Part shown: positions 18,245-26,459 of the stretch, in pieces
How the letters are laid out: every line of letters starts with the position of its first letter
Position numbering within the stretch: the stretch's first letter is position 1
Source: Hyphomicrobiales bacterium
GTDB taxonomy: Bacteria > Pseudomonadota > Alphaproteobacteria > Rhizobiales > Beijerinckiaceae
NCBI GenBank assembly: GCA_019075905.1
Contig: JAGXAM010000022.1
Span: 1-37,261 of the forward strand
DNA: 37,261 nt
Direction of reading: 5' to 3'
Position numbers and translations under genes: made by a program
Notes under the pieces: model-generated
Seen by the model: the letters and a program-made list of their open reading frames with translations, nothing else
What the model was told of the DNA's origin: nothing
The model's database searches: none

Positions 18245-18262
18245 GGCACGCGCCGGCGTGCC
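18245..18262 (-). promoter_or_regulatory. GC-rich hairpin in the rpmI leader
   Basis: A perfect 7-base-pair stem with a 4-base loop (GGCACGC-GCCG-GCGTGCC) ends 25 bases upstream of the rpmI ATG. A second small dyad, TGCAA-AG-TTGCA, lies between it and the ribosome site. It could be a leader element for ribosomal-protein feedback. It does not match any leader class I can name. Confidence 0.35.
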
Positions 18263-18420
18263 CTGAAGTTTCGCGCGTCATGATATATGAACGAGCAATA
18301 TCGCCCTGCCACGGCAGCCCTTGATCAGCCGGTCAGGTCGAACTGGAGTGCTTATGGCCGAATTATCGGCGTCTTGCAAGATGTCTGGCGGCGGGTCTCG
18401 AATTGCCAAGGTGCTGAACC

Positions 18421-18449
18421 TTGTCGGCATGGCCAAAACGGCTTATCTC
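18421..18449 (+). promoter_or_regulatory. Possible promoter of map
   Basis: TTGTCG (18421-18426) and TATCTC (18444-18449) are separated by 17 bases, 39 bases before the map ATG. The match to the primary sigma consensus is moderate, and position and spacing are right. Confidence 0.35.
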
Positions 18450-18488
18450 ACGCGCTGACGTTTCTCATCACCGTAAAGTTGTCTGGCC

Positions 18489-19313
18489 ATGAATTATGTC
18501 GATGCCACCATAGCTCCCACCCGCAAAACCGGGCATATCAAGCTGCATGGGCCGGAAGCTTTTGCCGGCATGCGCAAGGCCGGACACCTCACCGCCACGC
18601 TGCTGGATGCGCTGGTGCCGCTGGTGCGGCCCGGCGTCACCACCGGTGCCATCGACCGTTTCTGTTTCGATTTTGCCATGGCCCATGATGCTTATCCGGC
18701 GCCGCTGGATTATCGCGGCTTTCGCAAGTCGGTCTGCACCTCGATCAATCATGTGGTCTGCCACGGCATTCCCGATGACAAGCCGCTGCGTGACGGCGAT
18801 ATCGTCAATATTGACGTGACCCTGATCGTCGATGGCTGGCATGGCGATTCCAGCCGGATGTATCAGGTCGGCAATGTCGCACGCCGTGCGGTGCGGCTGA
18901 TCGAGGTCACCTATGAGGCGTTGCAGCGCGGCATTGCCGCGGTCAAGCCGGGGGCGACCACTCATGACATCGGCGTGGCGATCCAGACCTATGCCGAGGC
19001 TGAACGCTGCTCGGTAGTGCGGGAATTTTGCGGGCACGGGCTCGGGCAATTGTTTCACGACGAGCCCAATATCCTGCATTATGCCCACAAAACCTCAGCC
19101 GTGGAGCTCAAGCCCGGCATGATCTTCACCATCGAGCCGATGCTCAATCTCGGGCGGCCGCATGTCAAGGTTTTGGCCGATGGCTGGACGGCGGTGACGC
19201 GCGACCGGTCATTGTCGGCGCAATTTGAACACAGCGTCGGGGTGACCGCGACCGGCGTCGAGATTTTCACGCAGTCGCCGTCCGGGCTTGATTTTCCGCC
19301 AGCCCAAGTGTGA
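18489..19313 (+). CDS. map: Methionine aminopeptidase, type I
   Basis: The 274-residue enzyme removes the N-terminal methionine from new proteins. The five metal ligands of the family are visible in order: Asp in VNIDVT, Asp in HGDSS, His in GHGLG, Glu in TIEPM and Glu in QFEHS. The [11 protein letters not shown] stretch is the type I signature around the substrate-binding His. The leader has no clear Shine-Dalgarno sequence (only GG three bases before the ATG). Its stop is four bases from the radC ATG, so the two are probably co-transcribed. Confidence 0.96.
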   Translation: MNYVDATIAPTRKTGHIKLHGPEAFAGMRKAGHLTATLLDALVPLVRPGVTTGAIDRFCFDFAMAHDAYPAPLDYRGFRKSVCTSINHVVCHGIPDDKPLRDGDIVNIDVTLIVDGWHGDSSRMYQVGNVARRAVRLIEVTYEALQRGIAAVKPGATTHDIGVAIQTYAEAERCSVVREFCGHGLGQLFHDEPNILHYAHKTSAVELKPGMIFTIEPMLNLGRPHVKVLADGWTAVTRDRSLSAQFEHSVGVTATGVEIFTQSPSGLDFPPAQV

Positions 19314-19317
19314 CGTC

Positions 19318-20007
19318 ATGGCCGATGCGCCGTCTGACCCGCATTACCTTGGCCATCGTGACCGGCTTAGAACGAGGCTGCGCGAAGCCGGTGCGGCGGC
19401 ACTGTCTGATTATGAAATGCTGGAACTGGTGCTGTTTCGGGCTATTCCGCGCCGCGATGTCAAGGCCCTGGCCAAGGGCTTGCTGACGCGCTTTGGTGAT
19501 TTTGCCGAAGTTCTGGCCGCTGAGCCCGAGCGGCTTGCCGAAGTCGAGGGTCTGGGCCAGGCGGCGATCGTGGAATTGAAAATCGTCGAAGCCGCCGCCG
19601 CAAGATTGCTGAAGGTCAGGGGGCAAAACCGCCCGGTCATGGGATCCTTCAAGGAATTGCTGGATTACTGCCGCGCCAAAATGGCCTATGCGGCGCGCGA
19701 GGAATTCCGCATTCTTTATCTCAACAAGCGCAACATCCTCATTGCCGATGAAGTGCAGGGGCGCGGCACGGTCGATCACACGCCGGTCTACCCGCGCGAG
19801 GTGGCGCGGCGCGGCCTTGAATTGGGGGCTTCGGCCTTGATTTTGGTGCATAATCACCCTTCTGGCGATTGCACCCCCTCGGCCGCCGATATCCGCATGA
19901 CCCAGGAAATCGTTGCCACGGCCAAATCCATGGGTATTGTCGTGCACGATCATCTGATCGTCGGGCGCGATGGCCATGCCAGCTTCAAGGGCCTGCGATT
20001 AATTTAG
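19318..20007 (+). CDS. radC: RadC/JAB-domain protein
   Basis: The 229-residue protein has an N-terminal helix-hairpin-helix part ([11 protein letters not shown], then VEGLGQAAI) and a C-terminal MPN/JAB domain. The metal-binding motif [15 protein letters not shown] sits near residue 175, with its upstream glutamate region. RadC proteins were once linked to DNA repair, but their real function remains unclear. The metal site suggests hydrolase activity. I start at ATG 19318, 4 bases after the map stop. An in-frame extension to 19288 would overlap map. A dyad-symmetric element follows the stop directly. Confidence 0.93.
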   Translation: MADAPSDPHYLGHRDRLRTRLREAGAAALSDYEMLELVLFRAIPRRDVKALAKGLLTRFGDFAEVLAAEPERLAEVEGLGQAAIVELKIVEAAAARLLKVRGQNRPVMGSFKELLDYCRAKMAYAAREEFRILYLNKRNILIADEVQGRGTVDHTPVYPREVARRGLELGASALILVHNHPSGDCTPSAADIRMTQEIVATAKSMGIVVHDHLIVGRDGHASFKGLRLI

Positions 20008-20008
20008 C

Positions 20009-20037
20009 AACAATATCCGTAAGCTTGCGTAATTGTT
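20009..20037. repeat. Dyad-symmetric element between radC and the GGDEF-EAL gene
   Basis: AACAAT at 20009 pairs with ATTGTT at 20032-20037, enclosing the near-palindrome CGTAAGCTTGCG. No T-run follows, so it is not a standard terminator. Its position, 2 bases after the radC stop and 43 bases before the next ATG, suits an operator. A promoter-like TATTAT lies at 20061-20066. Confidence 0.45.
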
Positions 20038-20080
20038 AACCTGCATTGAGTAGTTTCGGTTATTATCTGCGGGGCCCTAT

Positions 20081-22231
20081 ATGCAAGTTCCTGTTAACAA
20101 ACCAGCGTCGCCACCAGCCTTGAGCCGCAATTTCGGGCTTGCAGCCGGACAAATCGCCATGGCGCTGGTGTTCATCGGTGTGATCGCGCTGGCGGCCTAT
20201 CGTATTGAACTCAACAGGGAACAGCGGATTGCCGAAGAGATCCATGTCGAACGTGTCATGGTCAAGCAACTGGTCGGCCTGCGCCAGCGTTTGCAGCATG
20301 ATTTGATCGTTGGCAGCGCCGCCACCGGCAGCAAAAACGATGGGGCGCGCATCGTCGGCATGAATTCATCTTCGCCGGAATCCTGGCCGGCAGGCGAGAA
20401 CTTTGCGAAAATTTCACAGTCGCTTGCAGGACAGGGCTGGGATAGTTCGTCATCTGCCGATGTCACCGGATCGATTGCAGGCGCGACGCAAGAGACGTCG
20501 CCGCAGGCAGCGATGCCCGGGCAGGCGCCGGTGATGGGCGTGGTTTCGATCAAGGGCCAGGCCTATGCTGCTGTCGCGGCGCGCGGCGCGACCCCGGCTG
20601 TGGCCTTGCAGCCGCTCGACATGACCTTCCTCGACAAATTGTCGCGCGCAGCCGGTGTGGCGCCGATGCGGATCGCCGAGGCGGGGGCAACGCCCGCCCA
20701 TGCCGCACAAATCGATATTTCCCGGCAACTCGATGCGGGCAAGGCCGGGCCGCATCTGGTCTTGCAATGGCAGCCGAAACGCCCGGGCGATCTTGCGCTG
20801 ATTCGCGACGGCCTGATCTTGATGGGCGCGACCATCCTCATCGCCCTGATCATGATCGGCTATCTGCACAATGCCATGAAGAAGCTGCGTGCCAGCGAGG
20901 CACAGGCACAGCGCCTCGCCGGCTTCGACAAGCTCACCGACCTGCCGAACCGCTCGCAATTTGGCCATTTGCTGGCGCTCGAAACCGGACGCAGCCGCCG
21001 TGCGCAATCCAGTTGCGCCTTGCTTTATGTCGATATTGATCGCTTCAAGGAGATCAATGACACGTGCGGGCAGGAGGCCGGCGACAAGCTGATCCAGGGC
21101 ACGGCCAGCCGCATTGCCAGCCTGCTGCAACCCGGCGACCGGCTGGCGCGCATCGACGGCGATGAATTTGCAATCCTGCAGACCGAAATCGTCAGCGCGC
21201 GCGATTGCGAGGTGCTGGCCACCAAAATTCACAACAGCCTGCGTCAGCCCATCGACCTTGGCAATATTGAAATCCGTGTCAGGGTGTCCATCGGCATTGC
21301 CATGTTCCCCGCCGATGCCGCCTCGGATGATGAATTGACGCAAGCCGCCAGTTCGGCGCTGGCGCTGGCCAAGAAAGAGGGCCGCGACCGCTTCGTGTTC
21401 TTCGAGAAAATGCTCGGCGATGACATGAAGATGCGGCGCACCCGCGAAGAAGAATTGCGCAAGGCCATCGAGACCGGCAATCTCGTGGTGCATTACCAGC
21501 CGATCATGTCTGCCGATGGCCTGCGGCTGAGCTGCGTCGAGGCGCTGGTGCGATGGCCGCATCCGCTCGGCGGGCTGGTGCCGCCCGACGAATTCATCTC
21601 GCTGGCCGAAGATCGCGGCCTGATCCTGCCGCTTGGCGAATATGTGCTGCGCCAGGCTTGCCGCGATGGCCGTCGCTGGCCGGGGGTGCGGGTTGCGGTC
21701 AATGTGTCGCCGATCCAGTTTCGCCAGAAGGATTTCGCCAAGATCGTCGAGCGCGTGCTCGTTGAAGAGAGTTTTGACCCCACCCGCCTGGAACTGGAAC
21801 TTACCGAAGGCGTGGTCATTGCCGATGCCGATGAGGCCGAGGCGATCATGTTTGACTTGCGCGGCCAGGGCATTCGCCTCGCGCTGGATGATTTCGGCAT
21901 GGGCTATTCCAGCCTCGTCTATCTGCGCCGTTTTGCCTTCGACAAGATCAAGATCGACAAGTCCTTCCTCGAATCCATGGAATCAACCGGTGAAAGCGCG
22001 ATCATCCTGCATTCGCTGATCCATCTGGGCCGGGCCCTCGGCCTGACGGTGACTGCCGAAGGCATCGAAACGCCGGAACAGCACCGCTTCCTGCAGGCTG
22101 CCGGTGCCCATGAATTGCAGGGATTCCTGTTCTCGCGCCCGGTGCCACGCGAACAAATCGACCGGATTCTGGCAGCGCAGCGCACCTATGATGACGCTGA
22201 TGCCTCGGATTCATCGCGCTCGGTGGCCTAA
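20081..22231 (+). CDS. Membrane-bound GGDEF-EAL protein, probably a c-di-GMP phosphodiesterase
   Basis: The 716-residue protein has a membrane segment at about residues 19-40. A periplasmic region of about 200 residues follows, its middle rich in Ser, Gly, Ala and Gln, then a second membrane segment (about 245-267), a GGDEF domain and an EAL domain. The GGDEF motif reads DGDEF (about residues 359-363), the allosteric RxxD site is absent (QPGD), and the usual FKxINDxxGH has Gln for His. The EAL domain keeps its key motifs: EALVRW, NVSP, ELTEG, DDFGMGYSS, KIDKSF, AEGIET and QGFLFSRP. I infer a working phosphodiesterase controlled by the periplasmic sensor, with a weak or purely regulatory cyclase domain. 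The periplasmic part matches no domain I recognise. Confidence 0.92.
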   Translation: MQVPVNKPASPPALSRNFGLAAGQIAMALVFIGVIALAAYRIELNREQRIAEEIHVERVMVKQLVGLRQRLQHDLIVGSAATGSKNDGARIVGMNSSSPESWPAGENFAKISQSLAGQGWDSSSSADVTGSIAGATQETSPQAAMPGQAPVMGVVSIKGQAYAAVAARGATPAVALQPLDMTFLDKLSRAAGVAPMRIAEAGATPAHAAQIDISRQLDAGKAGPHLVLQWQPKRPGDLALIRDGLILMGATILIALIMIGYLHNAMKKLRASEAQAQRLAGFDKLTDLPNRSQFGHLLALETGRSRRAQSSCALLYVDIDRFKEINDTCGQEAGDKLIQGTASRIASLLQPGDRLARIDGDEFAILQTEIVSARDCEVLATKIHNSLRQPIDLGNIEIRVRVSIGIAMFPADAASDDELTQAASSALALAKKEGRDRFVFFEKMLGDDMKMRRTREEELRKAIETGNLVVHYQPIMSADGLRLSCVEALVRWPHPLGGLVPPDEFISLAEDRGLILPLGEYVLRQACRDGRRWPGVRVAVNVSPIQFRQKDFAKIVERVLVEESFDPTRLELELTEGVVIADADEAEAIMFDLRGQGIRLALDDFGMGYSSLVYLRRFAFDKIKIDKSFLESMESTGESAIILHSLIHLGRALGLTVTAEGIETPEQHRFLQAAGAHELQGFLFSRPVPREQIDRILAAQRTYDDADASDSSRSVA

Positions 22232-22243
22232 CTCTGCAAAAAT

Positions 22244-22267
22244 GCAAAGTATGTCTCATAACTTTGC
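22244..22267 (+). repeat. Hairpin upstream of the doxX-like gene
   Basis: GCAAAG pairs with CTTTGC across a nested TATG-TCT-CATA, giving a 10-base-pair stem with one bulged A. It lies 13 bases beyond the GGDEF-EAL stop and 69 bases before the next ATG. No T-run follows. It may be an operator or a weak end signal for the upstream transcript. Confidence 0.4.
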
Positions 22268-22335
22268 GGGTTGTGCGATGGCGGGCAGTCGCGCTATTTT
22301 TCCATCACGCTTGAGATGCGTTTTGGAGAAAGACT

Positions 22336-22740
22336 ATGCAATCAAATTCGACCTCAAATGGTATCTTGTTGCTGGCGCGCATTCTGCTCGCGGGTGAATT
22401 CCTGCTGGCTGGCGTCAACAAGATCATGAATTATGGCGGAACTGGCGGCTACATGGCGAAAATGCATGTGCCGGCTGCGCTGCTGCCCCTGGTGATCCTG
22501 ACCGAAATCGGTTGCGGCCTCGCCGTCATCGTTGGCTGGCAGACCCGCATCGCCGCTTTCCTGCTGGCCGGCTTCACCTTCCTCGCCGCCATTATCTTCC
22601 ATAATCCCGAAGGCGGGCAGATGGCCTTCATCTCGTTCCTGCACCATACCTCGATTATCGGCGGCTTTCTGGCGCTGGTGGGTCTTGGCGCCGGCGGCTG
22701 GTCGCTCGATGCGACCATGGGCAAGAAGGCTGCGGCCTGA
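22336..22740 (+). CDS. DoxX-family membrane protein
   Basis: The 134-residue protein has four membrane segments and the DoxX-family pattern: LLLARILLAGEFLLAGVNKIMNYGG at the N-terminus, then HVPAALLPLVILTEIGCGLAVIVGW. DoxX proteins are small quinone-linked or redox-associated membrane proteins, named for the thiosulfate:quinone oxidoreductase subunit of archaea. Most bacterial members have no defined role. GGAG lies 8 bases before the ATG. The stop codon abuts that of the next gene, read in the opposite direction. Confidence 0.88.
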   Translation: MQSNSTSNGILLLARILLAGEFLLAGVNKIMNYGGTGGYMAKMHVPAALLPLVILTEIGCGLAVIVGWQTRIAAFLLAGFTFLAAIIFHNPEGGQMAFISFLHHTSIIGGFLALVGLGAGGWSLDATMGKKAAA

Positions 22741-22977
22741 TCAAAACGCCTTGAAGGTAATAATGGTGCGGGTATCGACGATGCCCGCAATCTTGTGGAT
22801 GTGCTCGCCGACAAAATGGCCGATGTCGGCGTGCGCATCCACGTAAAACTTGGCAAGAATGTCAAAATCACCGGCCGTTGAATAAATCTCCGAGGCGATT
22901 TCAGCCTCGGCGAGCGCGCTGGCGACGCCATAGGTTTTGCCCAGGGCGCATTTGATCTGCACGAAGAACGTCTGCAT
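22741..22977 (-). CDS. Stand-alone Lrp/AsnC ligand-binding (RAM) domain protein
   Basis: The 78-residue protein equals the C-terminal RAM domain of Lrp/AsnC regulators, with the pattern AEAEIASEIYSTAGDFDILAKFYV followed by TRTIITFKAF, and no DNA-binding helix-turn-helix. Such stand-alone domains form oligomers that bind amino acids or other small ligands. I start at the ATG at 22977. It follows the exported-protein gene by 4 bases and is surely co-transcribed with it. Its TGA abuts the doxX stop with no base between. Confidence 0.88.
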   Translation of the reverse strand: MQTFFVQIKCALGKTYGVASALAEAEIASEIYSTAGDFDILAKFYVDAHADIGHFVGEHIHKIAGIVDTRTIITFKAF

Positions 22978-22981
22978 GGCG

Positions 22982-23917
22982 TCATTTTCCTTTTTGGGCG
23001 AGAATTTCGACGTCGCGGTCGATGCCGGCATCGACCTTGATGGTGCTTTCATAGGTTTTGCCATTATTGCGGGCAATGGCGTCATAGGTGCCCGCAGCCA
23101 GAACCAGCTTGGGAAAAGCGCCGATCACCTCGCGGATGACGTCGCCACCGGGTGTCAGAATCGCGAAGGTCGTGTTGGCGAGGCCGCCGCCGCCTGCAAC
23201 ATTCACCAGCTTGAGGGTGATGGTCGCCGCCTGATGCGGCAAGGTCGCCGTTGTAAGCTTGCCGGATTTGACGACAAGGTCAGCGGAGACGACAGAATTG
23301 GTCGGCACACCTTTCTGGCCCTGCCCGCCCGAACCTGAAGTGTCGAGATAGGTCGAGACCACGTGGTAATTGCCTTCCGGCAGGCCAATCAGCCGGTCGG
23401 GCGCGGCATGATCCAGCACCAGGCGCGCCTGCGGATTGGTTGGCGTCGCGGCATAGACCGAAATTGCCAGATTGGCCGGGGCAATGACGTTGCCGCCCAT
23501 GGTGCAATGCAACTCCAGGGCTCCGGCCTTCAACGAAAGTGTCAGAGTCTGGTCGCCATTGGTGAAATCGACATTGCGTATGGCGCTGGCAAGGCCATAG
23601 GCGAGATGCACGATATAATGACCGTCCGGCATGGTCAGGACCGGTCGCGCATCTTTGGACGTCGCCACAAGCGCATGCGACCCGTCGGCACGGGCCCGTG
23701 CCCGAAACACCCGCCAGATGACATTGGCGTCGACGGGCTTGTCGGTGCCGCTGAAATGTGAGGCGAGCGCCAGCCGATGCTCCGGCACATCCGCCGCCAC
23801 AGGCGCACCTTGCGCCAGCGTCCTGCCGGCGAAGCTGCAAGCCAGCAGCACGGCCAGCGTTGTCGTGGTGCCTATTTGTCGCGCGCGACCACCGCAAATT
23901 CGATGCAAAGCTGCCAA
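22982..23917 (-). CDS. Exported protein of unknown function with three tandem beta-sandwich-like repeats
   Basis: I do not recognise the family. A basic N-terminus and hydrophobic stretch ending in GRTLA|QG form a good signal peptide, so the protein should be periplasmic or secreted. The mature part repeats a pattern three times: a turn (MPDGHYIV, LPEGNYHV, LAAGTYDA), then 25-45 residues later a strand pair around TLTLSLKAG, VVKSGKLTT or IKVDAGIDR. This resembles tandem prealbumin- or Ig-like folds. The start is uncertain: TTG 23917 has AAGGA 9 bases upstream and gives 311 residues, and TTG 23908 is the alternative. The open frame continues upstream, but that part is antisense to pdhA and not coding. 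It is co-transcribed with the RAM-domain gene. Confidence 0.7.
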   Translation of the reverse strand: MAALHRICGGRARQIGTTTTLAVLLACSFAGRTLAQGAPVAADVPEHRLALASHFSGTDKPVDANVIWRVFRARARADGSHALVATSKDARPVLTMPDGHYIVHLAYGLASAIRNVDFTNGDQTLTLSLKAGALELHCTMGGNVIAPANLAISVYAATPTNPQARLVLDHAAPDRLIGLPEGNYHVVSTYLDTSGSGGQGQKGVPTNSVVSADLVVKSGKLTTATLPHQAATITLKLVNVAGGGGLANTTFAILTPGGDVIREVIGAFPKLVLAAGTYDAIARNNGKTYESTIKVDAGIDRDVEILAQKGK

Positions 23918-24091
23918 ACACCCTATTCCTTGTTGCGCCGTCGCTGTGGCGGCTGCGGTGGCATGTCCGGGAGCTGCAGCGCCGTCCGCTACCAATAGAG
24001 ACTTGTTATCAGATCGGCAATCGGCTAGCGCTGCTGGTGCGTGCGAGGCTATGATCACCGCCAAAATCAACCAGCATAATCGGAAGATTGC

Positions 24092-25078
24092 ATGAAATCG
24101 GATGGCCAAGGCAAGGCTGGATTTACGCCGGAACAGGCCAAGGCGGCCTATCACACCATGCTGCTGGTGCGGCGGTTTGAGGAAAAGGTCGCGCAAATGT
24201 ATGGCCTTGGCCTGATTGGTGGCTATTGCCACCTTTATATCGGCCAGGAAGCCATCATCGCCGGTGTGGCGGCGCATTATCACGACGGCGACCAGATGAT
24301 CACCGGCTACCGCGACCATGCCCATGCCTTGGCCTGCGGGGTCGATCCGCGGCGGGTTCTGGCGGAACTGGCGGGGCGCCGCAATGGCCTCAGCAAGGGC
24401 AAGGGCGGCTCGATGCACCTGTTTGCGCCGCAACTCGGGTTCTTTGGCGGCCACGGCATTGTCGGGGCGCAAGTGTCGCTCGGCACCGGCCTCGCCTTTG
24501 CCATGCAGCACCAGAAAAAGAATGGCGTGGTCATTTGCTTTTTTGGCGATGGCGCGGCCAATCAGGGCCAAGTCTATGAATGTTTCAACATGGCGCAGCT
24601 GTGGCGGCTGCCCATACTCTACATCATCGAGAACAACCGCTATGCCATGGGCACCCCGGTCATGCGGGCTTCGGCTGTGACCGATTTTTCGCGGCGCGGC
24701 ACGGCTTTCGATGTGCCGGGTGCCCGGGTCGACGGCATGGATGTTGCCGCCGTGCATGCCGCCACCGGCGCGGCGCTGGCGGCGATCCGGGCCGGCGGCG
24801 GGCCGCGCATTCTGGAAATGCAGACTTATCGTTATCGCGGGCATTCCATGGCTGATCCCGCCAAATACCGCTCCGCCGAAGAGGTGCAGAAAATGCGCGA
24901 AACGCAGGACCCGATCGATCAGCTGCGCGACTGGCTGCTGCAGGGCGGGCATATCAGCGAGAGTGAGCTGCGGGCGATCGAGACCGGAGTGCGCGCCCGC
25001 ATCAGCGAGGCGGCCGAATATGCCGCCCACCAGCCGGAGCCGGATGCTGCCGAACTCATGACAGACGTGCTGGCATGA
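24092..25078 (+). CDS. pdhA: Pyruvate dehydrogenase E1 component, alpha subunit
   Basis: The 328-residue thiamine-diphosphate enzyme subunit contains GGYCHLYIGQEA, typical of PDH E1 alpha, and the cofactor motif starting GDGAANQG near residue 152 and ending IIENN. The phosphorylation-loop-like YRYRGHSMADP sits near residue 248. With E1 beta it decarboxylates pyruvate and passes the acetyl group to lipoyl-E2. GGAAG lies 6 bases before the ATG. Its TGA overlaps the next ATG by 4 bases. No E2 or E3 gene lies in the window, so this may be a second, non-standard copy or one whose partners are encoded elsewhere. A branched-chain 2-oxoacid substrate is less likely. Confidence 0.9.
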   Translation: MKSDGQGKAGFTPEQAKAAYHTMLLVRRFEEKVAQMYGLGLIGGYCHLYIGQEAIIAGVAAHYHDGDQMITGYRDHAHALACGVDPRRVLAELAGRRNGLSKGKGGSMHLFAPQLGFFGGHGIVGAQVSLGTGLAFAMQHQKKNGVVICFFGDGAANQGQVYECFNMAQLWRLPILYIIENNRYAMGTPVMRASAVTDFSRRGTAFDVPGARVDGMDVAAVHAATGAALAAIRAGGGPRILEMQTYRYRGHSMADPAKYRSAEEVQKMRETQDPIDQLRDWLLQGGHISESELRAIETGVRARISEAAEYAAHQPEPDAAELMTDVLA

Positions 25079-26421
25079 GCGCCGCCCGCCCCCCCCGCGC
25101 CGAAGCGCCGCTGCTCGACATCAGGCTGCCGAGCCTGCCGGGGGCTTCCGGCGGCTTTCGCCTCACGCGCTGGCTTTGCGGCATTGGCGAGCGCGTCAAT
25201 GCCGGGGACGTCATTGCCGAAATCGCTGGCGAGGCCTCGACCTTTGAAATTGAAAGCCCGGGCGATGGCATATTGATGCAGCAGGTGGTCAGCGCTGGCA
25301 GCGCCGCGCTGGCGGCCGGTGTCCTGCTCGGCACCATCAGCGAGCGTCCGCGCGCTGAGGCAGCTTTGCACCCCTCCAGCGCACCGGTGGCAGAACCAGC
25401 GCCGCAGGGCGAAATGCCTGCACCCCGGGCCGGCAGCCGCAACGCCAGCATGCGCGAGGCCTTGCGCTCGGCGCTTGCCGATGAAATGCGGCGCGAGCCG
25501 CTGGTGTTCGTCATTGGCGAGGAAGTGGGCGAATATGACGGGGCCAACAAGGTCACGCAGGGCCTGCTTGCCGAATTCGGCCCCGCACGGGTGGTCGATA
25601 CGCCGATCACCGAACATGCCTTTGCCGGGCTGGCGGTAGGTGCGGCGCTGGCCGGCATGCGCCCGGTCGTGGAATTCATGACCTTCAATTTTGCGCTGCA
25701 GGCCATGGATCACATCATGAATTCGGCGGCCAAGGCACGCTATATTTCCGGGGGCCAGGTCGCCTGCCCCATCGTCTTCCGCGGCCCGAATGGCGGGGCG
25801 CCGCGCGTCGGCGCGCAGCACACGCATGATTTTGCCGCCATGTTCGCCAATATCCCCGGCCTGCTGGTGGTGGCACCGGCGACCGCCAGCGATGCGGCGG
25901 GCCTGCTGCGCAGCGCCATTCGCAACAATAATCCGGTCATGTTCCTCGAACATGAGTTGCTTTACGGCGAAAGCGGCGAGCTTCCCGACGATCCCGAGCA
26001 TCTGGTGCCAATCGGTGAGGCCAGGATTGCCCGCGCCGGCACTGACGTGACGCTGGTCGCCTATTCCATCACGGTCAGCCATGCGCTGAGCGCCGCCGCC
26101 CAGCTGGCGAGCGAGGGCATATCTGCCGAAGTCATCGACCTGCGCAGCCTGCGGCCGCTGGATGTGCCAAAAGTGCTGGAGAGCGTGCGCCGCACCGGAC
26201 GCTGCGTCACGGTTGAGGAAGGCTGGCCGCAAAGCGGGATTGGCGCGGAAATCGCCGCGCAGGTGGCCGAACATGCGTTCGCGGCCCTGAAGGCGCCGGT
26301 GCTGCGAGTCGCTGCCGTCGAGGTGCCGATGCCCTATGCCGCGAGGCTTGAGGCGCTGGCGCAGGTTTCGGCACAGCAGGTGATCGAGGCTGTACGCAAG
26401 GTGATGGCGCCGCAAGGCTAA
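25075..26421 (+). CDS. pdhB: Pyruvate dehydrogenase E1 beta subunit with degenerate lipoyl-like N-terminal domain
   Basis: The 448-residue protein joins an N-terminal biotinyl/lipoyl-like domain (about residues 12-90), an Ala/Pro linker and the transketolase-type beta subunit (from about 125: VFVIGEEVGEYDGA, EFMTFNFALQAMDHI, QHTHDFAAMFA). Alphaproteobacterial PdhB normally carries a lipoylated domain with the sequence DKA. Here the aligned stretch reads AEIAGEASTFEIE, so the modified Lys is replaced by Ala. The whole N-terminal region up to about residue 140 has no lysine. It therefore cannot be lipoylated there. The catalytic part looks intact. The ATG overlaps the pdhA stop (ATGA), so the two subunits are translationally coupled. 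Confidence 0.9.
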   Translation: MSAARPPRAEAPLLDIRLPSLPGASGGFRLTRWLCGIGERVNAGDVIAEIAGEASTFEIESPGDGILMQQVVSAGSAALAAGVLLGTISERPRAEAALHPSSAPVAEPAPQGEMPAPRAGSRNASMREALRSALADEMRREPLVFVIGEEVGEYDGANKVTQGLLAEFGPARVVDTPITEHAFAGLAVGAALAGMRPVVEFMTFNFALQAMDHIMNSAAKARYISGGQVACPIVFRGPNGGAPRVGAQHTHDFAAMFANIPGLLVVAPATASDAAGLLRSAIRNNNPVMFLEHELLYGESGELPDDPEHLVPIGEARIARAGTDVTLVAYSITVSHALSAAAQLASEGISAEVIDLRSLRPLDVPKVLESVRRTGRCVTVEEGWPQSGIGAEIAAQVAEHAFAALKAPVLRVAAVEVPMPYAARLEALAQVSAQQVIEAVRKVMAPQG

Positions 26422-26459
26422 AGCCGCCGGCGCTTGTGAATAAGCCACCCTGGCGCGCG

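Noticed and set aside
23918-25030. N-terminal extension of the exported-protein frame to 682 residues
   Set aside because: The extension is antisense to pdhA, which has unmistakable PDH motifs. A proper signal peptide starts near 23917.
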